Below, one piece after another: positions 1 to 5,668 of a DNA stretch of 9,647 nucleotides (its first letter is position 1; each line of letters starts with the position of its first letter). The notes beneath the pieces are model-generated. The model was not told the DNA's origin, ran no database searches, and saw nothing but the letters and a program-made list of their open reading frames with translations. The stretch spans positions 1-9,647 of the forward strand of contig JAKIYB010000136.1 in the NCBI GenBank assembly GCA_022708765.1, given 5' to 3'. The DNA comes from Armatimonadota bacterium (GTDB lineage Bacteria; Armatimonadota; Hebobacteria; CAIYQO01). The position numbers were made by a program, and so were the translations under genes.

Positions 1-332
1 TGCTGGCTGGGTGAGAAGCCGGTGGTGCCCACCACCACCCCGCAGCCGGCGCGCGCGTAGTGGCGCAGCAGCGCGATGGTGCTCTCCGGCTTGCTGAAGT
101 CAATGACTGCCTGTGGACGGATGGCCTGCAGCGCGGCGGGGAGCTCCTCGGCGGCCATGACGGCCACTCCGTAGTGGTCCATACCGAGCAGCGCGCCCAG
201 GTCGGCGCCCGCTTTCGCGGAGGCGGGTCCGGCGCCGGCCAGCACGATACGCATGTCGGGCCGGTGCTCCATGAGGTATTTCGCGATGGCTGACCCCGTC
301 AGCCCAAGACCGATAACGCCCACATTCAGCAT
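1..332 (-). CDS. dapB: Dihydrodipicolinate reductase (DapB) family protein, N-terminal part
   Basis: The visible 110 residues are the N-terminal NAD(P)-binding half of a DapB-like enzyme; the rest lies outside the window. DapB reduces hydroxy-tetrahydrodipicolinate in the cytoplasm on the way to meso-diaminopimelate and lysine. Seen: a Rossmann motif GLGLTG at residues 8-13 after a hydrophobic strand, the DapB-like segment VIDFSKPEST at about 76-85, and GVVVGTTGFS at 98-107, which matches the conserved GTTG(F) cofactor loop of DapB. The start at 332 is fixed by AAAGGAG seven bases upstream. Odd point: the dinucleotide-binding loop GLGLTG differs from the usual DapB form (G-x-x-G-R-M-G), so a related oxidoreductase with a DapB N-terminal fold, such as a 2,4-diaminopentanoate-dehydrogenase-like enzyme, is possible. 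The substrate-binding domain is not visible. The leader carries a c-di-AMP riboswitch and a terminator. Confidence 0.72.
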   Translation of the reverse strand, partial: MLNVGVIGLGLTGSAIAKYLMEHRPDMRIVLAGAGPASAKAGADLGALLGMDHYGVAVMAAEELPAALQAIRPQAVIDFSKPESTIALLRHYARAGCGVVVGTTGFSPSQ

Positions 333-364
333 GTGGAGGCTCCTTTCTGGCGAGGGCCGGGCGC

Positions 365-397
365 AAAAACGCGTGCCAAGCCGGTGCTGGACACGCG
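365..397 (-). terminator. Intrinsic terminator in the dapB leader (riboswitch expression platform)
   Basis: Read on the minus strand, CGCGTG-T-CCA pairs with TGG-CACGCG across a loop of about nine bases, with a single bulged T, and is followed at once by TTTTT. It lies between the end of the riboswitch aptamer (417) and the start codon (332), where a transcription-attenuating platform would sit. The competing antiterminator pairing was not resolved by eye. Confidence 0.75.
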
Positions 398-416
398 CAT
401 GCTCAGCCCTTTCGCC

Positions 417-530
417 GCGCCTGCGAGGTTAGCTGACGGGTTAAGGTGGAAAAGGTCACCTCGCCCCGATGACTCGGGACTTCACCCCAAAAACTGGGTC
501 CCCCGCTCCCACGTCGTGGGATTCGGCGCC
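417..530 (-). promoter_or_regulatory. Cyclic-di-AMP riboswitch (ydaO/yuaA family)
   Basis: On the minus strand the conserved ydaO aptamer blocks appear in order: GCGCCGAATCC at the 5' end, GGGGGACCCA, TTTTTGGGGTGAA, GGGGCGA followed by GACCTTTTCC, and AACCCGTCAGCTAACCTCG leading into CAGGCGC. The closing P1 stem is GCGCC (529-525) with GGCGC (421-417). Known for the family: the RNA binds two c-di-AMP molecules and usually switches genes off through a downstream terminator; its targets are typically cell-wall, osmolyte and potassium-transport genes. Here it sits 85 bases upstream of the dapB-like start with a terminator between, so repression of that gene by c-di-AMP is the natural inference. 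Confidence 0.9.
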
Positions 531-563
531 TGATTGTCCGGGAGGAATATACCCCCTGGTATT

Positions 564-569
564 ATTATA
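564..569 (-). promoter_or_regulatory. Probable -10 box of the riboswitch/dapB transcript
   Basis: A perfect TATAAT lies on the minus strand, placing a transcription start near 557, about 27 bases before the riboswitch P1 stem. No good -35 hexamer is seen at 16-18 bases, so recognition may depend on an activator or another sigma factor, or the exact start may differ. Confidence 0.5.
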
Positions 570-700
570 GACACTTCCGGCGGATTTTTGGTAGTACGGC
601 GGCGACATCATTCGTCAAATCCATCGGTATGCTTGCCGGGCAAACCACCCGCGCTCCCGCCGGGCGGTCACCCGTGCTGGATGTTCGCGCGGTTCTCCAG

Positions 701-706
701 TACAAT
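701..706 (+). promoter_or_regulatory. Possible -10 box for the nitronate monooxygenase-like gene
   Basis: TACAAT (5 of 6 to consensus) would give a start near 713, just upstream of the GGAGGT ribosome-binding site at 718-723. There is no convincing -35 element, so this is weak. Confidence 0.3.
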
Positions 707-730
707 GGAGTTGATCTGGAGGTATGGCTG

Positions 731-1756
731 ATGGGCACGTTGTTTGAGCATTTCGCCCGGCGCGGGCGCGACTTTCTCGGGGTGGACTACCCCATCATCT
801 CCGGCGGCATGACGTGGATCAGCGACGTCGCGCTGTGCAAGGCGGTGAGCGCGCACGGTGCCTTCCCGGTGCTGGCGGGCGGCAACATGCCCCCGGCGGT
901 TTTCGAGCAGGAGGTGGACCGCTGCCTCGTTGAGCTTGAAAAGCCGTTCGCGGTGAACCTCATCACCATCGCCCCGCATTTCCGCGCGCAGTTCGAGATC
1001 CTGCTTGCGAAACCGGTGCCCTTCGTCGTCTTCGCCGGCGGTTTTCCGCGCAAGAGCGACATTCAGCAGATGAAGGCGGCGGGCAAGCGCACCATGTCTT
1101 TCGCGTCGGAAGGATCTATCGCCGAGCAGCAGATCGGCTTCGGCATTGACGCGCTCATCCTCGAGGGCAGCGAGGCGGGCGGGCACATTGGCCACGTTTC
1201 GCTAATGGTGCTGCTGCAGCAGGTGCTCTTTAAGTATCAGCAGGTACCCGTCTTCGTCGCCGGCGGCATCGCTTCAGGAAAAATGGTCGCTCACCTGCTG
1301 CTGATGGGAGCCTCCGGCGTGCAACTCGGTACGCGTTTCGTGATGAGTGACGAATGCACCGCGCATCCCGCGTTCAAGGAAGCTTTCCGCAAGGCTCGCG
1401 CCCGCCAGGCCATCGCTACCCCGCAGTATGACAGCCGTCTGCCGGTGGTGGCCGTGCGCGCTATTAAGAATCGTGGCACCGACGACTTCGGCAAGCTGCA
1501 GCTCGAGTTGATTAAACGCCTGGAAGCTGGCGAACTCACTCGCGAACAGGCACAGTTCGAGGTGGAGAATTTCTGGGTCGGCGCGCTCCGCCGCGCGGTG
1601 GTGGACGGCGACGTGGAGTCCGGCTCGCTGATGGCCGGACAGAGCGTTGGCCTCGTACACGACGTGCAGCCTATAGCCGACATCATCCGTGAACTGGTGG
1701 ACGATGCCGAAGCGGAACTGGAACGCGCGCGGGGGATGTTTTCAGTGCAAGCATGA
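731..1756 (+). CDS. Nitronate monooxygenase / FabK-like FMN-dependent oxidoreductase
   Basis: A 341-residue cytoplasmic TIM-barrel flavoprotein of the 2-nitropropane dioxygenase (NMO)/FabK family. These enzymes oxidise alkyl nitronates or, in the FabK branch, reduce enoyl-ACP with NAD(P)H. Seen: PIISGGMTWISD at 21-32 (family form QGGM.W..D, with S replacing the usual Q), the FMN/active-site segment EGSEAGGHIG at 145-154 with the likely catalytic His152, the phosphate-binding VFVAGGIASG at 174-183, and GVQLGTRFVMS at 196-206. The C-terminal GDVESGSLMAGQSVGLV (293-309) closely follows the FabK pattern. The start at 731 is chosen because GGAGGT lies seven bases upstream; the frame stays open to 629 but nothing supports starting there. 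It is divergent from the dapB-like gene and convergent with the flavoprotein pair. Whether it detoxifies nitronates or makes fatty acids cannot be decided here. Confidence 0.88.
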   Translation: MGTLFEHFARRGRDFLGVDYPIISGGMTWISDVALCKAVSAHGAFPVLAGGNMPPAVFEQEVDRCLVELEKPFAVNLITIAPHFRAQFEILLAKPVPFVVFAGGFPRKSDIQQMKAAGKRTMSFASEGSIAEQQIGFGIDALILEGSEAGGHIGHVSLMVLLQQVLFKYQQVPVFVAGGIASGKMVAHLLLMGASGVQLGTRFVMSDECTAHPAFKEAFRKARARQAIATPQYDSRLPVVAVRAIKNRGTDDFGKLQLELIKRLEAGELTREQAQFEVENFWVGALRRAVVDGDVESGSLMAGQSVGLVHDVQPIADIIRELVDDAEAELERARGMFSVQA

Positions 1757-1760
1757 TAAT

Positions 1761-1840
1761 CCCGAAGGGATGTCAGCCGTTAGCCACGGGTGAAGCGAAG
1801 CGGAACCCGTGGAAAGGTACCCCTTCGGGTTTTATATTTT
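1761..1840 (+). terminator. Terminator after the nitronate monooxygenase-like gene
   Basis: CCCGAAGGG (1761-1769), five bases after the stop codon, is exactly complementary to CCCTTCGGG (1821-1829), which is followed by TTTTATATTTT. The stem encloses the left repeat arm, itself a hairpin (CCACGGGT with ACCCGTGG), giving a branched terminator. Confidence 0.6.
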
Positions 1841-1886
1841 CAGGATAACACCCCCACGGGTTCCGCTTCACCCGTGGCTAACGGCT
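1775..1886. repeat. Inverted pair of palindromic (REP/BIME-like) repeats, family 1
   Basis: The left arm (1775-1812) and the reverse complement of the right arm (1854-1886) share the sequence running from AGCCGTTAGCCACGGG to AACCCGTGG. They are identical except for a five-base tandem duplication (AAGCG) in the left arm. Each arm is a hairpin by itself (CCACGGGT/ACCCGTGG). The pair sits between convergent genes and could form a long cruciform or double hairpin. Confidence 0.85.
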
Positions 1887-1889
1887 TCG

Positions 1890-1902
1890 GCCCCTTCGGG
1901 GC
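1890..1902 (-). other. GC hairpin just after the flavoprotein stop codon
   Basis: GCCCC-TTC-GGGGC forms a tight stem-loop two bases beyond the stop of the minus-strand gene ending at 1905. There is no U-run, so it may act with the repeat hairpins to stabilise the 3' end or support weak termination rather than being a classical terminator. Confidence 0.4.
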
Positions 1903-1904
1903 GC

Positions 1905-3212
1905 CTAACGCGGTGAGCCGTGTTTCACTCGTTCCACCACCGCCGCCAGGCCCAGTTTCATCGCCAGTGAGAGGTTGCCTTTGCGCAGCACGATGTGGCG
2001 GAACATCTCGCGGCCGCTCACGCAGTCGAACAGCAACTCGCGCAGCGTAGGGTCGCCGGCGGCGTGTCGCAGGATGGGAGCGACTGAGAGGTGATGCGAG
2101 GTGAACCACGCCAGCCGGCGCATGAACGTGCCGTAGAGGATATCGCCGGTGATGTCCCGGCAGCCGTGGCGGAAGGTTTCCAGCGCCTCTGCCGAAATGC
2201 CCTGCTCCAGCAGCGTGCGCGCGGCGAGTACGCCGGTGATGATGGCGGAGTTGATGCCCTTGCCTTTAAACGGGCGAACCAGTCCGGCGGCGTCGCCGAT
2301 GGTCACGTAGCGGTCGCCCACCATGCCCTTCGCCAACCCGACCGGGAAATGGCCTTTGTAATAGCCCTCAGGCTGCGCGTCGTCGGGCAGCAGGCGGCGT
2401 ATGGCGGGCAGCGCCAGCAGCGCCTTCATGTCAGTGGTTCCTACCCCATGCCCGGCGGCAATGACAGTGATGTGATCCCCTTTAGGAATGACCGCGCCGA
2501 ATTCCACCCGCTGTAGCGGCGGCAGGATGACGTGAATGTAGTTTTCCAGCAGGTCGCTGATAGGGCCGGGCATCGGCCAGGGTGGGTGAATCTTCGTGAT
2601 GACGGCGTCCAACAGCGGCGGTGGACGGTAGGCGGTCTGCCGCGCCAGCGCGGCGGAGATCGCGTGACTGATGCCGAAGGCGCCCACGATGGCGTCCGCG
2701 TGGTAGGTGCCGCGCCAGGTGAAAATGAGTACGCCGTCGGAATGGAACTCAAAATCGGTGACGCGGGTGTGAATCACCGACACCCCGCGCTCCTGAGCGC
2801 ACTGCGCCAGGTAGGCATCGAACTCAGCCCGGCGCACCGCCAGCGATGATCCGCCGTGTTCCTCGCCATCCAGCGCCACCTTTTCGTGTTCGTCGTGAAT
2901 GACGTAACCAAGGATTTCACGCTGGATGAGCGCCTTAGGGAGGGCGATTTCGAATTCGTCGCGCAGGATGTCACACAGGGGTGGGGAGAGCACGCCGGCG
3001 CACTGGTTGTGATCCACGCCGAACCGCTTCGTCTCGAAGAGCAGCACCTCGATGTCACGGCCGGCGCGCGCGGCTTCGCGTCGTAGCGCCATGGCACACG
3101 CCATGCCCCCTGGCCCGCCGCCAATCACCGCCACCGTCTGCCCGTTCCCCAAAGGTTCCATCATCCTGCCATTCGCCTCGTGCCCATCGGGTTCCTGCCG
3201 ATGCGCAAACAC
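1905..3212 (-). CDS. FAD-dependent oxidoreductase, geranylgeranyl-reductase-like (downstream paralogue)
   Basis: A 435-residue flavoprotein of the PHBH-fold/geranylgeranyl reductase superfamily, whose members use FAD and NAD(P)H to saturate or modify isoprenoid and related lipid substrates. Seen: FAD-binding VAVIGGGPGG (27-36), a conserved-position Cys in NQCAGVLS (69-76), and the second FAD motif IGDAAGLVRPFKGKG (305-319) with Asp307. There is no clear signal peptide. The GTG start at 3212 is chosen because GGAGGAGG lies about seven bases upstream; internal Met17/Met18 are alternatives and sit nearer the Rossmann fold, but have a poorer ribosome-binding site. It is downstream of a paralogue (67-base gap) in the same direction and is probably cotranscribed. 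It differs from that paralogue by a single Cys instead of CxxC and by a more standard GD motif. The substrate is unknown. Confidence 0.85.
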   Translation of the reverse strand: MFAHRQEPDGHEANGRMMEPLGNGQTVAVIGGGPGGMACAMALRREAARAGRDIEVLLFETKRFGVDHNQCAGVLSPPLCDILRDEFEIALPKALIQREILGYVIHDEHEKVALDGEEHGGSSLAVRRAEFDAYLAQCAQERGVSVIHTRVTDFEFHSDGVLIFTWRGTYHADAIVGAFGISHAISAALARQTAYRPPPLLDAVITKIHPPWPMPGPISDLLENYIHVILPPLQRVEFGAVIPKGDHITVIAAGHGVGTTDMKALLALPAIRRLLPDDAQPEGYYKGHFPVGLAKGMVGDRYVTIGDAAGLVRPFKGKGINSAIITGVLAARTLLEQGISAEALETFRHGCRDITGDILYGTFMRRLAWFTSHHLSVAPILRHAAGDPTLRELLFDCVSGREMFRHIVLRKGNLSLAMKLGLAAVVERVKHGSPR

Positions 3213-3230
3213 GCGAATCCCTCCTCCCGC

Positions 3231-3322
3231 CCCCTACCCCGAACCGGGCGAGGGGGAGAAGGTGAAGAGGCGTAAGCGGCTATCTGTTTCCGCTCTCCCC
3301 CTCGCCCGATTCGGGGAAGGGG
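3231..3322. repeat. Inverted pair of GC-rich palindromic repeats, family 2
   Basis: The left arm 3231-3259 (begins CCCCTACCCCGAACCGGGCG) and the right arm 3294-3322 are inverted copies, matching at 27 of 29 positions, with a 34-base spacer. The left arm is in the gap between the two flavoprotein genes; the right arm lies inside the 3' end of the upstream gene. The transcript could fold into a long stem next to the downstream gene's GGAGGAGGG ribosome-binding region. Confidence 0.85.
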
Positions 3323-4647
3323 CGCATCTCGGAATCCTCTTTAGCCCTCAACATCCGCCATGTCGTCCATAGCGCCCGCCAGCTCAGTATTTCCAGCGCG
3401 ATCTGGCGGTAAGGCGCGTCGCCGGTGAAAATGTGCCACAGCGAGTGCAGGTGCAGGCGGTCGCGGGGATCCACCACCTGTTCTTCGCGATGCAGCAGCG
3501 CGAAGGCGGCGCGGGTGAGCGGGCGCAGCAGGCTGATGATGTCGTTCAGCAGGAACAACAGGCGGCCCCAGGCGTTGTCAGTCAGATATTTCGCGTGGCA
3601 GGGACGCACGTAGCCGCGCCAGAGCTCCGCCCGGCTCATTTTCCCGTCGAGGATCATCTCCGACGCCAGCGAGGCGGTGAAGAAGGCGGATTCGATGCCG
3701 CCCTTCAAATAGCGGGCGATGTTGGTGTCACCGATCATCAACAGGCGGTCAGTCACCGGATTGCGCGCGGCGGTCACCGGCAGGCGCGGATGGCAGTGGC
3801 AATAGTGCGTGGGAATCTGCCAGCCGGGTGGGAAATGTTGCAAGACGTTGGGGTGCCGCAGGAAGCGCTCCAGGTCTTCCCGTGTCACCTGGCGGCCAAT
3901 GACGGTCACGGTGACGTGGTGACGCTTCGGCGTCAGCGCGCCGAAGCGGATGCCTTTCATCCCCAGTGAGAAGATTTTAATTTCACCGTGGAACGTCTCT
4001 TCGATGAATTCCGGCCGCAGCGGCAGTTCCGCCTGCGCCACGTGGTAGGTGCGCGGGCGGCGATAACCGAAGCCCAGCCCCTCGAACTGTGTCATCAGCG
4101 CGCTGTTCACCCCGCAGGCGCCCACCAGCACGTCCACCTCGTGCGCGTCGCCGTCGGTGGTGGTAACGAGGAAGGGGGCGCCGGCTCCGGTGGGCAGCAC
4201 GATGCTTTGTACGTGGTAGGGCACCAGCCAGGCGCCAAGATCAAGCGCGGTCTTCAACAGCAGGTTGTCGAAACTCTGCGCTTCATCAGGGGTGTCCCCG
4301 CGCGGACCGGCGCTGCGGAAGACGGTGCAGAGGGTGGCTCCCGCTTCCTTCGGCACGTGGATGCCGCCCGCCGACGCGTGAAAATAATGCCCGGCCACAT
4401 AGCGCTGCACGATGGCGTCCAGCGTGGTGCGGTCCAGCCTGCCCAGATAGTCGAAGAGCGAGGTGGGGATGACGCCGGCGCACATGTTGCACCCCTGCGG
4501 CCCGATGCGGCTGAAGGACTTGCCGTCAAACAGCCACACCTCCACCGCCTGCCCGCGCGCCTGCGCCCCGCGCAGCAATGACAGCGCGCAGATCGTCCCC
4601 GCCGGCCCCGCTCCGATAATCCCGACGCGCATGGGTAACCATCCCAT
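3280..4647 (-). CDS. FAD-dependent oxidoreductase, geranylgeranyl-reductase-like (upstream paralogue)
   Basis: A 455-residue paralogue of the next gene, in the same flavoprotein superfamily. Seen: FAD-binding VGIIGAGPAG (8-17), a CNMCAGVIP segment with Cys53 and Cys56, a second FAD motif reduced to IGDTNIARYLKGGIESAF (325-342 region, GD at 326-327), and a C-terminal region rich in aromatic and aliphatic residues (about 362-430) that could contact membrane or lipid. The start is uncertain: Met1 (4647) has a poor ribosome-binding site, and Met6 (4632) gives a classic N-terminus, MRVGIIGAGPAG. An extended -10 promoter lies just upstream. Residues about 442-452 are encoded by one arm of an intergenic-type repeat, so the natural C-terminus has probably been altered by repeat insertion. 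The altered GD motif suggests a divergent active site. The substrate is unknown; an isoprenoid or lipid role is inferred only from the family. Confidence 0.83.
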   Translation of the reverse strand: MGWLPMRVGIIGAGPAGTICALSLLRGAQARGQAVEVWLFDGKSFSRIGPQGCNMCAGVIPTSLFDYLGRLDRTTLDAIVQRYVAGHYFHASAGGIHVPKEAGATLCTVFRSAGPRGDTPDEAQSFDNLLLKTALDLGAWLVPYHVQSIVLPTGAGAPFLVTTTDGDAHEVDVLVGACGVNSALMTQFEGLGFGYRRPRTYHVAQAELPLRPEFIEETFHGEIKIFSLGMKGIRFGALTPKRHHVTVTVIGRQVTREDLERFLRHPNVLQHFPPGWQIPTHYCHCHPRLPVTAARNPVTDRLLMIGDTNIARYLKGGIESAFFTASLASEMILDGKMSRAELWRGYVRPCHAKYLTDNAWGRLLFLLNDIISLLRPLTRAAFALLHREEQVVDPRDRLHLHSLWHIFTGDAPYRQIALEILSWRALWTTWRMLRAKEDSEMRPFPESGEGESGNR

Positions 4648-4650
4648 CGC

Positions 4651-4669
4651 ACATCCGGAAGAAGGATGT
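4651..4669 (-). other. Small hairpin in the leader of the flavoprotein operon
   Basis: ACATCC and GGATGT form a perfect six-base stem around a seven-base loop, between the predicted transcription start and the start codon. It may only stabilise the mRNA; no known riboswitch pattern is recognised. Confidence 0.3.
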
Positions 4670-4678
4670 CCGTATCCT

Positions 4679-4687
4679 ATTGTACCA
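4679..4687 (-). promoter_or_regulatory. Extended -10 promoter of the flavoprotein pair
   Basis: TGGTACAAT on the minus strand fits the extended -10 form TGn-TATAAT with one mismatch, giving a start near 4672, about 25 bases before the first ATG. There is no good -35, as is usual for extended -10 promoters. Two TGGTAAA copies (plus strand, 4695-4701 and 4714-4720) lie immediately upstream. Confidence 0.5.
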
Positions 4688-4728
4688 CGCCGGTTGGTAA
4701 ATACCTTGTAAGCTGGTAAAGTAGCAGA

Positions 4729-5607
4729 TTAGCGTCGTTTTACTCGGATACGAATGTCCGGATGCGGACTCACCCCCGGCCATGCGTGGGAGATCTTACG
4801 CACAGAGAGATCGTAGATGGGAAATGGCGTCTCCTGCAGTGCTGGTGGAATGTCCGGGCGCGGAGAAGGCGCGCCGGGAATGGCAGTGGTCGCCGTGGTT
4901 GCGCTATCCGTCACCTTCCACCCGCCGGCGCCCTGGATAATCGCCTCGTAATTTTCTGGAAGATCGGTGGGCTTGCGGGGGGTCACGTCAGCCGGCACTG
5001 CGGTAAAGTACCGGGTCTCAACGCGGATATCGCGCAGCTTTGGCCCCTGCTGGCTATAGCCGGTGTCCTTGGCGATTAACAGCCGGGTCGCGTTCAACGG
5101 CAAATCGCGTGCTGGATCGCGGCTGGCCCAGTACAGGTAGGCCAGCACGGTAAAGCCGCCGGTGCCGTCCGTGCCGGGTGGAGCGACCATGTCCACGCTG
5201 TTCACGTCGAAGATCTCATACCGCGCAAGCAGCGGTTTCGTTTGGTCGGTTTGCATGAAGGATTGCCACTGCATCTCCGCCAGGTGATGGTTGACGGTGA
5301 TGACCGGTGGCAGGCCGGTGGTGTCGAGTGGACGTATGGTCGTCCAGGGCGGCTCACGGTCCACGGTGATCCACGGGGAGTAGCGGAGCGTTAGCGTACC
5401 CGCACCGCGATTAAAAACCGGCACTGCCCCCAGCGCCCGTGCCACCGGCGCCACCGGCCCTACTACCTGCCCGTTCTGCACCGTGTAGGGACCGGGCATG
5501 GCGATATCGTTTACGGACACCTGAACCGTTCCCGTTCCCACTCCCACCAGCAGCAGCCCGGCGGTCACGGTAAACAACACCCAACCGAGGCGATGGAAAG
5601 TGCGCAT
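4729..5607 (-). CDS. Secreted protein with copper-amine-oxidase-like N-terminal domain
   Basis: A 292-residue exported protein. Seen: a Sec-type signal sequence (basic MRTFHR, then a hydrophobic stretch at about 7-25), followed by a segment at about 28-77 that reads like a Cu_amine_oxidN1 (stalk) domain: a short strand, NGQVVGPVAPVARALGA, then strands ending in TLTLRY. The usual form of that domain is G.x.VPLR.ia.aLGA. Residues about 80-210 form a beta-rich region I do not recognise, and the tail is rich in Pro and Thr with a very basic end (RIRVKRR). No lipobox is seen. The start at 5607 is preferred: AAGGG lies six bases upstream, while the longer TTG start at 5637 falls inside the promoter -10 box. 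These stalk domains are usually cell-envelope modules without oxidase activity. Specific function unknown. Confidence 0.7.
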   Translation of the reverse strand: MRTFHRLGWVLFTVTAGLLLVGVGTGTVQVSVNDIAMPGPYTVQNGQVVGPVAPVARALGAVPVFNRGAGTLTLRYSPWITVDREPPWTTIRPLDTTGLPPVITVNHHLAEMQWQSFMQTDQTKPLLARYEIFDVNSVDMVAPPGTDGTGGFTVLAYLYWASRDPARDLPLNATRLLIAKDTGYSQQGPKLRDIRVETRYFTAVPADVTPRKPTDLPENYEAIIQGAGGWKVTDSATTATTAIPGAPSPRPDIPPALQETPFPIYDLSVRKISHAWPGVSPHPDIRIRVKRR

Positions 5608-5636
5608 GGCATGCCCTTCGTTGCGATAGATGAGCA

Positions 5637-5645
5637 ATTATATCA
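5637..5645 (-). promoter_or_regulatory. Extended -10 promoter of the secreted protein gene
   Basis: TGATATAAT on the minus strand is a perfect extended -10 (TGn-TATAAT). It lies 24 bases after the stop of the upstream URO-D-like gene and predicts a start near 5630, giving a leader of about 23 bases. It makes the secreted protein an independent unit. Confidence 0.65.
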
Positions 5646-5668
5646 CAACGCATAGAGCGCATCGTGAG

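Noticed and set aside
400..540. Lysine riboswitch or T-box as the dapB leader
   Set aside because: Either would be expected before a lysine-pathway gene, but neither the lysine aptamer blocks nor the T-box GGGTGGNACCGCG sequence is present; the conserved blocks are those of ydaO.
629..730. Extension of the nitronate monooxygenase-like protein to an ATG at 629
   Set aside because: The extra 34 residues do not resemble the family N-terminus, and the ATG at 731 has GGAGGT at ideal spacing.
5608..5637. TTG start at 5637 for the secreted protein
   Set aside because: It overlaps the TATAAT of a perfect extended -10 promoter and has no ribosome-binding site; the ATG at 5607 begins a regular signal peptide.
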